A stretch of 64,000 nt of DNA from JAXDMK01 sp963790325 (GCA_963790325.1 CAWBNY010000003.1:806001-870000); one strand, 5' to 3'. Shown: positions 25,187 through 33,147, counted from the first letter of the stretch. Notes: generated from the sequence alone by a model not told the origin. Numbers and translations: made by a program.

Positions 25187-25226
25187 GGTGACGGTTTGGG
25201 GGGTCCTGGCCCCGGAAACCGTCACC
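25187..25226 (-). terminator. Hairpin between TfoX-like gene and nurA
   Basis: GGTGACGGTTT (25187-25197) pairs perfectly with AAACCGTCACC (25216-25226), with a GGGG/CCCC inner pair possible in the loop. It lies 18 bp past the TfoX-like stop and upstream of nurA. There is no T-run on either strand, so it may be a Rho-assisted terminator or a regulatory stem. The flanks carry a direct repeat, ACCAGTTGGCGG. Confidence 0.5.
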
Positions 25227-25244
25227 AGTTGGCGGCGGCGGGGA

Positions 25245-25589
25245 TCACTTCCTCTTCTTGGGCGGGAGGGCGCCGACCACCGCCAGCGACCTGGCGATCC
25301 ACGGCTCGGCTTCGGACGGGGTCGAGCGCCAGGCCGAGGGCAGCGTCACGTACCCACCCATGGGACGCTCCTCGGGGCCGAACGGTCCCCCGCCGGCCGC
25401 CGTGAGCGCTTCCCGGTCGGCCGCTTCGAGCTTCACGCCGACGTCGGCTCCGAACAGGCCCATGAACATGTTCCCGTTCACGAACGCGCCCAGGTTCCCG
25501 AACATGGGCTTGACCTCGACCCGGGGGTCGTCGGGGACGATCGAGCGGAAGAACTCCTTGTCCTCGTCGGACGGCTTGGGCATCTGCAT
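25245..25589 (-). CDS. TfoX N-terminal domain protein
   Basis: A 114-residue single-domain protein matching the TfoX N-terminal family: RVEVKPMFGNLGAFVNGNMF then GLFGADVGVKLEAADREAL, and a C-terminal helix with PWIARSLAVVGALPPKKRK. In gammaproteobacteria TfoX regulates competence; stand-alone copies in actinobacteria have no proven role. ATG 25589 is used (a second ATG is 6 nt later), with CACGAT 6 nt upstream. It precedes nurA on the same strand but a hairpin lies between, so it is probably a separate transcript. Confidence 0.85.
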   Translation of the reverse strand: MQMPKPSDEDKEFFRSIVPDDPRVEVKPMFGNLGAFVNGNMFMGLFGADVGVKLEAADREALTAAGGGPFGPEERPMGGYVTLPSAWRSTPSEAEPWIARSLAVVGALPPKKRK

Positions 25590-25626
25590 GACGCCATCGT
25601 GGCGCGAATCACACCCACGTGGCCCG

Positions 25627-25632
25627 TAGGAT
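25627..25632 (+). promoter_or_regulatory. -10 box TAGGAT of the GGCT-like gene
   Basis: TAGGAT lies 8 nt before the ATG at 25641. Confidence 0.55.
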
Positions 25633-25640
25633 CGCCCGGG

Positions 25641-26633
25641 ATGTCCGAGACCCTCGAGCTCCCGCCCCGGCTCGACCTTCCCCTCTTCGCCTACGGGCTG
25701 CTCAAACCCGATCAGCCCGCCTTCGGCGCCGTGGTCGCTCCCCTGGTGGCCGACGCCGCTCCCGCCCACCTCCCCGACGGCGGCCTCCGGTACCGGGACG
25801 GCCTTCCCATCCTCGACCCCGAGGGCACCGCTGGCGTCGCCGGCGCAGTGCTGCGCTTCGCCCCCGGCCGGGAGCGGGCCGCCTACGACGCCGTCTGCGG
25901 CTTCGAGCCCCGCCACCACTACCGGTGGCACATCACCGAGGCCCGCACCGACGGCGACCCTGGCCGCGGCTGGGGTCCGACGGTGCGGGTCAACGTCCTT
26001 CAGGGCCGGCACCCGGAGCGGGGGGTGGCCGACGAGTGGTTCACGTCGTGGTCGGCCGACAGCGATCCCCTGTTCCGCTTCGGCCTCCACGCCGTCCGCC
26101 GGGCGGCCCTCGACCACGCCACCGCCGCGTTCCCCTCCCTCCCGGGTGACAACCCCGCCCTGTGGGAGCGCTTCTACGGCCTCCAGTCGGCCTACCTCCT
26201 CCTGTGGGCCGCGGTCGAGCGCTACGCCGCCGTCGCCTGCTCGCCGGGCGACGATCCCCTCTCCCGGTCCTACCGCCTGGGCGACGACGCCAGCTTCAAG
26301 GAGAGCGTGGTCGCGGCCGGCGTGGCCCCCCTGTCCAAGACCGCCGACGCCCGCGACCCCGGCCGCTCCCGGCGCATCCGGGAGGACGGGAGCGGCGCCA
26401 TGTACGCCTGGGAGTCGGTGCGGGCCACCCTCGGCCACCCCGGCCGCACCGCCTTCGTGGACGGGACGCTCCTCCGCCGGGCCCTGGTCGAACTGCACGA
26501 CACCCTCCGCCTGCTCCTCCTCACCCGCCTTCCGGGCGTGGCCGAGACATGGCGCGACCTCGATCCCGACGGCGCCGTCCACCAGTGGCTCCTCCGCCCG
26601 GTCGTGTCGCCCGACGGCCTGGGCCCGGCGTGA
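25641..26633 (+). CDS. GGCT-like domain protein with C-terminal helical domain
   Basis: This 330-residue protein opens with PLFAYGLLKPDQPAF, the nucleotide/peptide-binding YGSL-type loop of gamma-glutamylcyclotransferase-like (AIG2) folds, and continues with FEPRHHYRWHITEAR and strands typical of that fold to about residue 140. The second half (PALWERFYGLQSAYLLLWAA, then RRALVELHDTLRLLLLTRLP) is helical and unfamiliar, and includes Ser/Lys-rich SFKESVVAAG. It may hydrolyse or sense gamma-glutamyl compounds; this is a guess from the fold. Its stop overlaps the start of the next gene (GTGA). Confidence 0.7.
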   Translation: MSETLELPPRLDLPLFAYGLLKPDQPAFGAVVAPLVADAAPAHLPDGGLRYRDGLPILDPEGTAGVAGAVLRFAPGRERAAYDAVCGFEPRHHYRWHITEARTDGDPGRGWGPTVRVNVLQGRHPERGVADEWFTSWSADSDPLFRFGLHAVRRAALDHATAAFPSLPGDNPALWERFYGLQSAYLLLWAAVERYAAVACSPGDDPLSRSYRLGDDASFKESVVAAGVAPLSKTADARDPGRSRRIREDGSGAMYAWESVRATLGHPGRTAFVDGTLLRRALVELHDTLRLLLLTRLPGVAETWRDLDPDGAVHQWLLRPVVSPDGLGPA

Positions 26634-27118
26634 ACCGGCGTTCGAACGTCGGTCGGGGCGCGTTCGCGGTGGCGGCCGCCGCCGGCCTCTTCGGACTGCT
26701 GAGCTACTCGCCGCCCCAGACCGACCTGCGGGCCGGGGAAGGGATCGCGCCGGCCGCCGCACGACCGCCGGTGGCTGGCCCGTTCACCGCCACCCCCGCT
26801 TCGGTCCCCGGCTGGCCGGCCCCGCCCACGACCTCGGCCGCGTCGACGACCTCCCCGACCTCGACCTCGACCTCGACCACTGTCGCATCGACCACGACCG
26901 TGGCGACAGCCGCCCCTCCCCTGCCGCCTGCGGACGAAACCCACCTCCCGGCCGACAAAGTCACCCCCCGGCCGGCGCCCGAGCCCGACCCCGAGCCCGA
27001 GCCCCAGGGGCGGACCCGAGCCGACGCCGGCGATGCGTGCGACCTCTACCAGGGCCTGCTCGCCGCCCTCGACGACCCCGAGCTGCGCACCGCCGTCTCC
27101 AGCATCGGCTGCCAGTGA
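26630..27118 (+). CDS. Secreted Thr/Pro-rich protein with C-terminal Cys pair
   Basis: A 162-residue export candidate: basic N terminus (VNRRSNVGRG), hydrophobic segment (AFAVAAAAGLFGLLSY), then a long Ser/Thr/Pro stalk (TSPTSTSTSTTVASTTTVAT) and an acidic Pro stretch (PRPAPEPDPEPEPQ). The last 30 residues form a small domain, DACDLYQGLLAALDDPELRT, ending SSIGCQ with two Cys. No family recognised. It is coupled to the GGCT-like gene by a GTGA overlap. Confidence 0.7.
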   Translation: MNRRSNVGRGAFAVAAAAGLFGLLSYSPPQTDLRAGEGIAPAAARPPVAGPFTATPASVPGWPAPPTTSAASTTSPTSTSTSTTVASTTTVATAAPPLPPADETHLPADKVTPRPAPEPDPEPEPQGRTRADAGDACDLYQGLLAALDDPELRTAVSSIGCQ

Positions 27119-27447
27119 CGCAGGCGCCGGAAGCCGTTCAGCCGCCGCCCCGACGCAGGCGGCATGTTCGCCTTCATCAAGCCCCAGGCCAGCGCGGTCG
27201 CGGCCGACGGGATGCACTGACCACAATCGAACCGTTCTCAACCGGCCCCGGTTCGGGTCCTGGGCGGCGACGGCGATGCTCACCCTCCTCACGCGATCGC
27301 CACCGACGTGCCCGTCCGGGCGCACCCGCGGGACGTCGAGGCGGGCCTGGCTCGCCGTGGCCGTCGCCTCCGTCGAGGTCGAGTGGGTCGCGTCGCCGTT
27401 CGCGGTGGCGTCCGGCGCCCGCCGGGTGGCGCTCGTCCGGGTGGCGC
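27119..27447. other. Gene-free stretch
   Basis: About 330 bp between two convergent genes. I see no convincing reading frame, hairpin or repeat beyond the short direct repeat GGGTGGCGCTC near 27424-27451. A possible 18-codon frame at 27164 is too short to support. Confidence 0.4.
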
Positions 27448-28362
27448 TCAGGCCAGGTGGCGGCCGAACCAGTCGAGGACGGCGTCGTAGGCGGCGGTGG
27501 CCTGGGTGGCGTCGAAGCGGGGGCCGGTGTCGTTGAAGAAGGCGTGGTTCACCCCGGGGAACGTGAGCAGCTCGTGGGTCAGCCCCGCCTTCTCCAAAGC
27601 CGCCTTGGCCGTGTCCCGGGTGGCGTTGACCCGGGCGTCGAGCTCGGCGTAGACGCCGAGGACGGCGGCGTCGGTGTTGGCGAAGTCGACGTCGGCCTCG
27701 ACCGTCCCGTAGAAGGGGGCGGCCGCCGCCACGCGGGACTCGCCACTGCCGAGGACGGCCCACGTGGTGGTCCCGCCGAAGCAGAAGCCGAGTATTCCGA
27801 GCTTGACGCCGGGCTGGCGCCGGGCCAGCTCGTCGAGGCTGGACTTGACGTCGCCGACGTGGCGGCTGCCGCCGGCCGCGTTGAGCACGGCGCCGGCGTC
27901 GGCCTCGCCTACCTTGGCGCTGCCGCCCTCCTCCGAGAGCAGGTCGACACCGAGGGCGGAGTACCCCGACGCCGCCAGCCGGGCAACGACCGACTTGATG
28001 TGGTCGGTGAGGCCCCGGTTCTCGTGGATGACGACGACCGCGCCCTTGGCGTTCGGGGCCTCGGCGTAGGCCCCGGTGAGGGGGGTGGCCCGGCCGCTCG
28101 GATAGGTGACGCTGTCGGTCGCGGCCGGCGCGGTCGCGGCGGTCGTCGGGGTCGAGACCGCGGTCGATGTCGGCGCCGACGACGTCGGGCCGCTGGCGGC
28201 GTCGTTGTCATCGCCCCCGCAGGCAGCCAGCAGCGCCGACGCGCCGAAGGCGGTGAACCCCATCATCCCCAGGCGGCGGAGTGCCTCCCGCCTGGTCATC
28301 AGGCCGAGGGCGTGGTCCTCGGCAACCTCCTCGGCCAGGTAGCGGTTGTGGTAGGTGTCCAT
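27448..28362 (-). CDS. Tat-exported dienelactone-hydrolase-family lipoprotein
   Basis: A 304-residue alpha/beta hydrolase. Residues 25-48 form a twin-arginine lipoprotein signal (TRREALRRLGMMGFTAFGAS, then LLAACGG lipobox), and a Ser/Thr/Ala stalk follows. The catalytic triad of dienelactone hydrolases is intact: Cys in GILGFCFGGT, Asp in VYAELDARVN and His in FPGVNHAFF. It probably hydrolyses an ester or lactone at the outer face of the membrane; the substrate is unknown. The ATG at 28362 has TACCAT 6 nt upstream. Confidence 0.9.
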   Translation of the reverse strand: MDTYHNRYLAEEVAEDHALGLMTRREALRRLGMMGFTAFGASALLAACGGDDNDAASGPTSSAPTSTAVSTPTTAATAPAATDSVTYPSGRATPLTGAYAEAPNAKGAVVVIHENRGLTDHIKSVVARLAASGYSALGVDLLSEEGGSAKVGEADAGAVLNAAGGSRHVGDVKSSLDELARRQPGVKLGILGFCFGGTTTWAVLGSGESRVAAAAPFYGTVEADVDFANTDAAVLGVYAELDARVNATRDTAKAALEKAGLTHELLTFPGVNHAFFNDTGPRFDATQATAAYDAVLDWFGRHLA

Positions 28363-28368
28363 GAGGGG

Positions 28369-28374
28369 ATGGTA
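28369..28374 (-). promoter_or_regulatory. -10 box TACCAT of the hydrolase gene
   Basis: TACCAT ends 6 nt before the ATG at 28362. Confidence 0.5.
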
Positions 28375-28429
28375 TTGGCGTCGTCGGCGGGGGGGGTTGC
28401 CCACCGCCCCGAGGGGGCACGATCAGACC

Positions 28430-28708
28430 ATGACTGCTGACTCCTCGAACCTTCTGTGGTTCATCCTCACCGCGCTGTTCATCGGCCTCATCGTGGGCGC
28501 CATCGCCCGCCTCTTGGTACCCGGACCGACGCCCATGGGCCTTCTGGGAACGGCTGCCGCCGGCATTGTGGGCGCGCTGGGCGCGGGTTTGCTGGGGCGG
28601 CTGATCTGGGGCCCGCTCTACACCCCCGGCTGGATCGCCTCCATCCTGGGGGCGGTGGTGGTAGTCGCCCTGGTGAGCCGCCGCCGGCGCTACCACTACG
28701 ACTACTAG
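28430..28708 (+). CDS. GlsB/YeaQ/YmgE-family membrane protein
   Basis: A 92-residue protein with three hydrophobic segments (LLWFILTALFIGLIVGAIAR, then GLLGTAAAGIVGALGAGLLG, then GWIASILGAVVVVALVSRRR) and a basic C terminus. The pattern GAIARLLVPG followed by the Gly-rich second helix is characteristic of the GlsB/YeaQ family, sometimes called transglycosylase-associated proteins, whose members respond to envelope stress. CACGAT lies 6 nt before the ATG. Only 6 bp separate its stop from that of the next, convergent gene. Confidence 0.85.
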   Translation: MTADSSNLLWFILTALFIGLIVGAIARLLVPGPTPMGLLGTAAAGIVGALGAGLLGRLIWGPLYTPGWIASILGAVVVVALVSRRRRYHYDY

Positions 28709-28714
28709 TCGGGG

Positions 28715-28897
28715 CTACTCGCCGTCCGGCTGGCGGATGATCAGGGCGGACGAGCCGCCGAAGTCGATGCTGGCCGTGGCCCGGGTGACCTCGTCGAGGG
28801 AGACCTTGCCCCCACCGTGGTCGGTCTCCATCAGGACGAGGGCCTCATCGTCGAGCCCGGTCGATTTCAGCAGCTGCTTCAGTTGTCCGACGTTCAT
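28715..28897 (-). CDS. Small conserved-looking protein (60 aa)
   Basis: A 60-residue protein, MNVGQLKQLLKSTGLDDEAL at the start and SSALIIRQPDGE at the end. It has the look of a helix followed by strands but I do not recognise it. Support comes from a TAGGTT box 6 nt before the ATG and amino-acid composition unlike shadow frames. Convergent with the GlsB-type gene. Confidence 0.6.
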   Translation of the reverse strand: MNVGQLKQLLKSTGLDDEALVLMETDHGGGKVSLDEVTRATASIDFGGSSALIIRQPDGE

Positions 28898-28903
28898 GCC
28901 CGG

Positions 28904-28909
28904 AACCTA
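28904..28909 (-). promoter_or_regulatory. -10 box TAGGTT of the 60-aa gene
   Basis: TAGGTT is 6 nt before the ATG at 28897. Confidence 0.5.
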
Positions 28910-28991
28910 GCGCCCACCCCGATGGCCATGCCGACCCGGCCTGACCTGGTTCGTCGTATCTCAGATGCCGAATCGGGAGTTTCGACCACCG

Positions 28992-29029
28992 CTGAGCCGC
29001 ATAAGCCAAAGCCGCCCACGGCGGCTCAG
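28992..29029 (-). terminator. Hairpin downstream of the 70-aa gene
   Basis: CTGAGCCGC (28992-29000) pairs with GCGGCTCAG (29021-29029) around a 20-nt loop. It lies about 100 bp past the stop of the 70-aa gene. No T-run. Confidence 0.35.
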
Positions 29030-29126
29030 GAAGAGGTGGCGGGGTGGGTCGAGCGCCAGACCTCGAAGTCCCCGTTCCTGCCTACCCGCTCGACCCGCCC
29101 CGCCGGATGGAGCTCGGCGCTCGCCG

Positions 29127-29339
29127 TCAGTCGTCCGGGTGGTCCGGGTCGGCCGGGCCATCCCCTTCGGCGGCGGACTCGGCGTCGGCTCGCTCCGCGA
29201 ACGTGTGGCCGGAGTCGGCGAAGGCTTCCTCGGCCGCCGCTCGAGCATCCCGGATGTGCTGGTCGAGCTCCTCCAGCAACCGGGGATCGGGTCCGCCACC
29301 CGGATCCTCGTCGGTCGCCCTCCCGGTCCCGTCGGTCAT
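29127..29339 (-). CDS. Small acidic protein (70 aa)
   Basis: An acidic, helical 70-residue protein: DPRLLEELDQHIRDARAAAE in the middle and a run of Asp/Glu/Pro at the end. TAAGGA precedes the ATG by 6 nt. No family recognised. It follows the small membrane protein at 29349 by 9 bp on the same strand, so they may be one transcript with the PspC/LiaF-like gene. Confidence 0.55.
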   Translation of the reverse strand: MTDGTGRATDEDPGGGPDPRLLEELDQHIRDARAAAEEAFADSGHTFAERADAESAAEGDGPADPDHPDD

Positions 29340-29348
29340 GGCCGGTCC

Positions 29349-29555
29349 TTACCCAGGCGGCGGCGACCCATCCCCTACGTCGCGGTGACGTACCCGGGTG
29401 GCGAGCAGGCCGACCACGCCCACCAGGATGAGCAGTCCCGGCCACAGCCAACCGGCGGCGTCGCCCGAACCCTGGTCGAGCAGCCCGAGGACGGCCACAC
29501 CGGCGAAGAACACCCCGGCCATGAGCGAGAGCACGTCGAGATCATGCCGCGGCAC
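29349..29555 (-). CDS. Small two-helix membrane protein
   Basis: A 68-residue protein with two hydrophobic helices (SLMAGVFFAGVAVLGLL and LWPGLLILVGVVGLLATRV) and a basic/acidic tail. The GTG at 29555 is preceded at 6 nt by GGAGG, one of the few good ribosome binding sites in the window, and lies 14 nt inside the end of the PspC/LiaF-like gene. Placement suggests an accessory role in that envelope-stress module. Confidence 0.65.
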   Translation of the reverse strand: MPRHDLDVLSLMAGVFFAGVAVLGLLDQGSGDAAGWLWPGLLILVGVVGLLATRVRHRDVGDGSPPPG

Positions 29556-30759
29556 GGCGCACCTCCAGTTCACCGAATCCGACTTGGGCGTGGAGGACGA
29601 GGCGGCCCCCGCCCTCCCGACCCGCCACCACCACCAGCTGGTCGATGCTCACACCGTCCCACTCCCGGTTGAAGACGATCAGTTTGCCGGCGCCGACATG
29701 GCCGTGGACCTCGACCGTGGCATCGACCGGGACGGTGACGATGAGGGTGCCCATGGCGGTGCTGGCCACCACCGGGACGGTGCGTCCGGCCAGGTCGACC
29801 CGCCGCAGGTCGATCCGCTGCTCCCCCGCCGCCAGCCGGTAGGGCGAGCGGATCTCGGCCGCCGAGATGGGCACGAACAGCCGGTCGCCCGCCCCGCCCT
29901 TGAAGGGCACGTCGAGCAGGGAGGCGACGAAGAGGGCGCCACTGAGGACGACGGCGAGCGGGATCAGCCCTCTTGCCCGGCCCCGCCAGGCCCCGACGAC
30001 CATCGCCCCCGCCACCAGGAGCAGGGCGAGGGCCAGGCCGACGACGGCGTCCACCTCGGCCAGGGCGGCGACACCGGCCAGGATGGCGAGCAGGCTGAAC
30101 GTCACCGCGGCCAGCGCCGACCGGGGTGCGGCTGCCTTCGGCGGCTCGGGCGGCCGCAGTGCGGCGGGGGGCGGGGGCGGGGGCGGGGGCGGGGCCGTCG
30201 GGGGCGGGGGCGTCGGGGGCGGGGGCGGGGGCGCGGCCGTCGGGGGCGTGTCGTCGGGCTCGACCCCCTCCACTGCGACGGCCGCCGGGGCCGCAGGCAT
30301 AGGCGGCGGCATCGGGGGGGGTGCGACCGTCGGCGCCTGCCCGCTCCGGCGGGACCAGAGGACCGCCGCCCCCACCCCGATGAGCACCAACCCGAGGGGG
30401 ATGTCGTCGCCGTGGCCGTCGGTGATGCGGTCGATCAGGAACAGCGCCCCGCAGCCGGCCAGGGCGGCGGCGACGAGCTTGTGGCCCCGGTCCTTCCCCG
30501 GAAGCCATCCGGCCCCGAACGCCCGGCCCTGGTCGTCGGGGACGAGGGCCCATCCCACGAGGTAGAGGAGGACCCCCGTCCCCCCGGCGAGGGACATCAC
30601 CACGAAGGCGATCCGGAAGACGAGGGGGTCGACCCCGAAGTGGCGGCCGAGGCCTCCGCAGAGGCCGGAGACCACCTTGTCGTCGATTGATCGGGTGAGG
30701 CCTCCCATCGGCGGCCGGGACGGCCCGCCGGGGGGTTCGGTGTCATGTGCCGTGTCCAT
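29542..30759 (-). CDS. PspC-domain / LiaF-like membrane protein
   Basis: A 405-residue envelope protein. Residues 17-75 form a PspC domain (GGLTRSIDDKVVSGLCGGLG, then a hydrophobic VFRIAFVVMSLAGGTGVLLY). Further membrane helices (LVAAALAGCGALFL, IPLGLVLIGVGAAVLW, VTFSLLAILAGVAALA, AVVGLALALLLVAGAMVV and IPLAVVLSGALFVASLL) flank a Pro-rich linker. The last 110 residues (ISAAEIRSPYRLAAGEQRID to FGELEVRR) resemble the LiaF-type cell-wall-stress domain. LiaF proteins inhibit a partner sensor kinase; the PspC kinase and regulator are divergently encoded next door. Confidence 0.85.
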   Translation of the reverse strand: MDTAHDTEPPGGPSRPPMGGLTRSIDDKVVSGLCGGLGRHFGVDPLVFRIAFVVMSLAGGTGVLLYLVGWALVPDDQGRAFGAGWLPGKDRGHKLVAAALAGCGALFLIDRITDGHGDDIPLGLVLIGVGAAVLWSRRSGQAPTVAPPPMPPPMPAAPAAVAVEGVEPDDTPPTAAPPPPPPTPPPPTAPPPPPPPPPAALRPPEPPKAAAPRSALAAVTFSLLAILAGVAALAEVDAVVGLALALLLVAGAMVVGAWRGRARGLIPLAVVLSGALFVASLLDVPFKGGAGDRLFVPISAAEIRSPYRLAAGEQRIDLRRVDLAGRTVPVVASTAMGTLIVTVPVDATVEVHGHVGAGKLIVFNREWDGVSIDQLVVVAGREGGGRLVLHAQVGFGELEVRRAAA

Positions 30760-30895
30760 TGGCGCCCAGCATGCGCCGATCCCCCGCCCCTGCCCATCCG
30801 TGAGGTCCCGGAGCCGACCCGGACCCGTCCCCGACCCCGGGCTCGGGGCGATGCCCGTCGCCGTCCGCAAACCGGCCATGGGATCATCGGAGCAG

Positions 30896-32125
30896 GTGAC
30901 AGACCAGCTGGCGAGCAGCGACGCCCACCCGGCGGGGCCGTGGACCCGGGTCTCCCGCCTGCGGGAGGGACGGGTCCTGGGCGGCGTCTGCGGGGGCATC
31001 GCCCGCGCCTTCGGCCTCGACCCCATCGTCGTGCGCATCGTGGCCTTGGCCCTGGTGGCGGCGGGTGGCAGCGGCGCCGTCCTCTACGTCCTGGCCTGGC
31101 TCGTCCTCCCCCAGGAGGGCGAGCGGCAGTCCCTCGCCCAGTCGGCGGTCCGCGACCGCCACCACGACCCGGCCGAGATGCTGGCGGTGTCGGCGGTGGT
31201 GATCGGCGTCCTCCTCCTCCTGCGGGAGAGCGGGCTGTGGATCCAGGACGCGGTGGTGTGGCCGGTGCTGCTCTCCGGCTTCGGCCTGGCCGTCATCTGG
31301 CGCCAGGCGGGAGCCGACGATCGGGCATCGTTGCAACGGGTTGTCGGCGACGTGCAGTCCCGGCGGGCGGCGTTGGCCCGGGTCGTCATCGGGGTGGCCC
31401 TGGTGGTCGGCGGCGTCGGCACGTTCCTCGCCGCCAGCGACGCCTTCTCCGCCTTCCGTCAGGGGCTGCTGGCGACGGCTGGGATCGTGGCCGGGCTGGC
31501 CGTGATCACCGGCCCCTGGTGGCTGCGCATGGGTCGCGACCTGGCCGACGAGCGCCGGCAGCGCATCCGATCCGAGGAGCGGGCCGAGGTGGCCGCCCAC
31601 CTGCACGACTCCGTCCTCCAGACCCTCGCCCTCATCCAGCGCAACGCCGACGACCCCCGCACCGTGGTCACCATGGCCCGGCGCCAGGAGCGGGAGCTGC
31701 GCAGCTGGCTGTTCCCGGGCGACGAACCGGCGGCTGCGGGCAGCCTCGCCGCCGTCGTCACCCGGGTGGCGGAGGAGGTCGAGGTCGACCACGGGGTGAC
31801 CATCGACGTGGTGGCGGTGGGCGACGTCGACCTCGACGACCGGTTGGAGGCGGTGGTGGGCGCGGCCCGGGAGGCGATGGTGAACGCGGCCCGATGGTCG
31901 GGGGCGACGACGGTGTCCGTCTACGTCGAGGTGGCGGAGGCGGAGGTCAGGGTCTTCGTGCGGGACTGGGGCCGGGGCTTCGACCTGTCAGCGGTGGCCG
32001 ACGACCGCCACGGACTGCGGGAGTCGATAACCGGGCGGATGGCCCGCCACGGGGGCCAGGCGGTGGTGCGCACCAGCACCGACGCCGGCGAGGGCACCGA
32101 GATCCAGCTGCGGATGCCTCGATGA
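30896..32125 (+). CDS. PspC-domain sensor histidine kinase
   Basis: A 409-residue sensor with an N-terminal PspC domain (RVSRLREGRVLGGVCGGIAR, hydrophobic VVRIVALALVAAGGSGAVLY), then paired membrane helices (MLAVSAVVIGVLLLL, VWPVLLSGFGLAVIW, VVIGVALVVGGVGTFLA and GLLATAGIVAGLAVITG). The dimerisation/phosphoacceptor motif is AAHLHDSVLQTLALI, the NarL/LiaS-type H-box, and the ATPase shows REAMVNAARWSGA and DWGRGFD. It phosphorylates the response regulator encoded 4 nt into its end. GTG 30896 is used because GATCAT lies 8 nt upstream; ATG 30878 is an alternative. Confidence 0.9.
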   Translation: MTDQLASSDAHPAGPWTRVSRLREGRVLGGVCGGIARAFGLDPIVVRIVALALVAAGGSGAVLYVLAWLVLPQEGERQSLAQSAVRDRHHDPAEMLAVSAVVIGVLLLLRESGLWIQDAVVWPVLLSGFGLAVIWRQAGADDRASLQRVVGDVQSRRAALARVVIGVALVVGGVGTFLAASDAFSAFRQGLLATAGIVAGLAVITGPWWLRMGRDLADERRQRIRSEERAEVAAHLHDSVLQTLALIQRNADDPRTVVTMARRQERELRSWLFPGDEPAAAGSLAAVVTRVAEEVEVDHGVTIDVVAVGDVDLDDRLEAVVGAAREAMVNAARWSGATTVSVYVEVAEAEVRVFVRDWGRGFDLSAVADDRHGLRESITGRMARHGGQAVVRTSTDAGEGTEIQLRMPR

Positions 32126-32757
32126 GGGTGTTCCTGGTCGACGACCACCATCTGTTCCGGTCGGGGGTGCGGGCCGAGCTGGGCGATTCGGTGGAGGTGG
32201 TGGGCGAGGCATCGGAGGTGGACGCAGCCGTGGAGATGATCCTCGAGCGCCGGCCCGACGTGGTGCTCCTCGACGTCCACCTGCCCGGCGGCGGGGGCCG
32301 GGCGGTGGTCGCCCGGGTGGCGCCCATTGCCCCTGACGTGCGGTTTCTCGCCCTGTCGGTGTCCGACGCGGCCGACGACGTCATCGGCGTGATCCGGGCC
32401 GGGGCCCGGGGCTACGTCACCAAGACCATCTCCGGGCCGGAGCTGGCCGACGCCATCCGCCGGGTGGCGGAGGGCGACGCCGTCTTCTCCCCCCGCCTGG
32501 CCGGCTTCGTCCTCGACGCCTTCGGGGCCGCCGCCGGCCTGCCCGACGGCGGCGATCCCGAGGTCGACCAGCTCACGTCCCGGGAGCAGGAGGTGCTTCG
32601 ACTCATCGCCCGGGGTTACGCCTACAAGGCCGCCGCCCGGGAGCTCAACATCGGCACCCGCACGGTGGAGACCCACGTGTCGTCGGTGCTGCGCAAGCTC
32701 CAACTGTCGAACCGCCACCAGCTGACGAGGTGGGCTACCGAGCGCCGGTTGATCTGA
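32122..32757 (+). CDS. NarL/LuxR-type response regulator
   Basis: A 211-residue regulator. The receiver starts VFLVDDHHLFRSGV with acidic pocket DD, phosphoacceptor Asp in VVLLDVHLPG (near residue 53), and Lys in GYVTKTIS. The LuxR DNA-binding helix-turn-helix is TSREQEVLRLIARGYAYKAA and TRTVETHVSSVLRKL. The ATG overlaps the kinase stop (ATGA). With the PspC kinase and divergent LiaF-like protein it makes a LiaFSR-like cell-envelope stress system, likely autoregulating the 140-bp divergent region. Confidence 0.95.
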   Translation: MRVFLVDDHHLFRSGVRAELGDSVEVVGEASEVDAAVEMILERRPDVVLLDVHLPGGGGRAVVARVAPIAPDVRFLALSVSDAADDVIGVIRAGARGYVTKTISGPELADAIRRVAEGDAVFSPRLAGFVLDAFGAAAGLPDGGDPEVDQLTSREQEVLRLIARGYAYKAAARELNIGTRTVETHVSSVLRKLQLSNRHQLTRWATERRLI

Positions 32758-32798
32758 CGATCGAGCCGGTGCTCGGCGCCCCCCGTGACGCCCGGTCC

Positions 32799-33116
32799 TC
32801 AGGCGATCATGGCGCTGGCACCCTCCCCGGCCGGGGGGCCCGGGCGGACCTTGGGCGGGCGACCCCGGGGCCGCTTGACGGCCAGCACCTTGCCCTTGAG
32901 GAACAGGCGGCCGCCCCAGACGCCGTACGGCTCCCGTCGCGCCAGCGCCGCCTCGAAGCACAGCTCGCGCACCGGGCACTCGAGGCAGATGGCCTTGGCC
33001 TTGGCGATGTCGTCGAGCTGCTCCGAGTAGAACAGCGCGACCAGGTCGCCGGTGCCGGTCCGGCACCGGGCCTCGGCCCGCAGCTCCTCGTCCTCGACCT
33101 GCAGCTCGGCGAACAT
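32799..33116 (-). CDS. whiB7: WhiB-family iron-sulfur regulator, WhiB7-like
   Basis: A 105-residue WhiB protein with four Cys that bind a 4Fe-4S cluster: Cys18 (EARCRTG), Cys44 and Cys47 (ICLECPV) and Cys53 (ELCFEA), followed by the GVWGG turn. After it comes a basic AT-hook, KRPRGRPPKVR, the feature that sets WhiB7 apart; WhiB7 binds the housekeeping sigma factor and AT-rich promoter DNA to switch on antibiotic tolerance genes. ATG 33116 has a strong AGGAG site 6 nt before it. Its 170-nt leader holds an upstream ORF and an intrinsic terminator. I call it WhiB7-like on hook plus attenuator, not on overall similarity. Confidence 0.85.
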   Translation of the reverse strand: MFAELQVEDEELRAEARCRTGTGDLVALFYSEQLDDIAKAKAICLECPVRELCFEAALARREPYGVWGGRLFLKGKVLAVKRPRGRPPKVRPGPPAGEGASAMIA

Positions 33117-33147
33117 CGCCCGCTCCTCTCGTGTGTGTTCCTCCTGG

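Noticed and set aside
27164..27220. 18-codon frame MFAFIKPQASAVAADGMH as a small peptide gene
   Set aside because: Too short, with no ribosome binding site or -10 box in a useful position; may be chance.
28922..29126. Plus-strand frame from 28922 reading MPTRPDLVRRISDAESGVST as a gene
   Set aside because: Later codons turn into typical GC shadow sequence and it overlaps the supported 70-aa minus-strand gene.
30180..30250. Runs of GGGGGC/GGGGCC as a structured DNA element
   Set aside because: They encode the poly-proline linker of the PspC/LiaF-like protein; no sign of an independent role.
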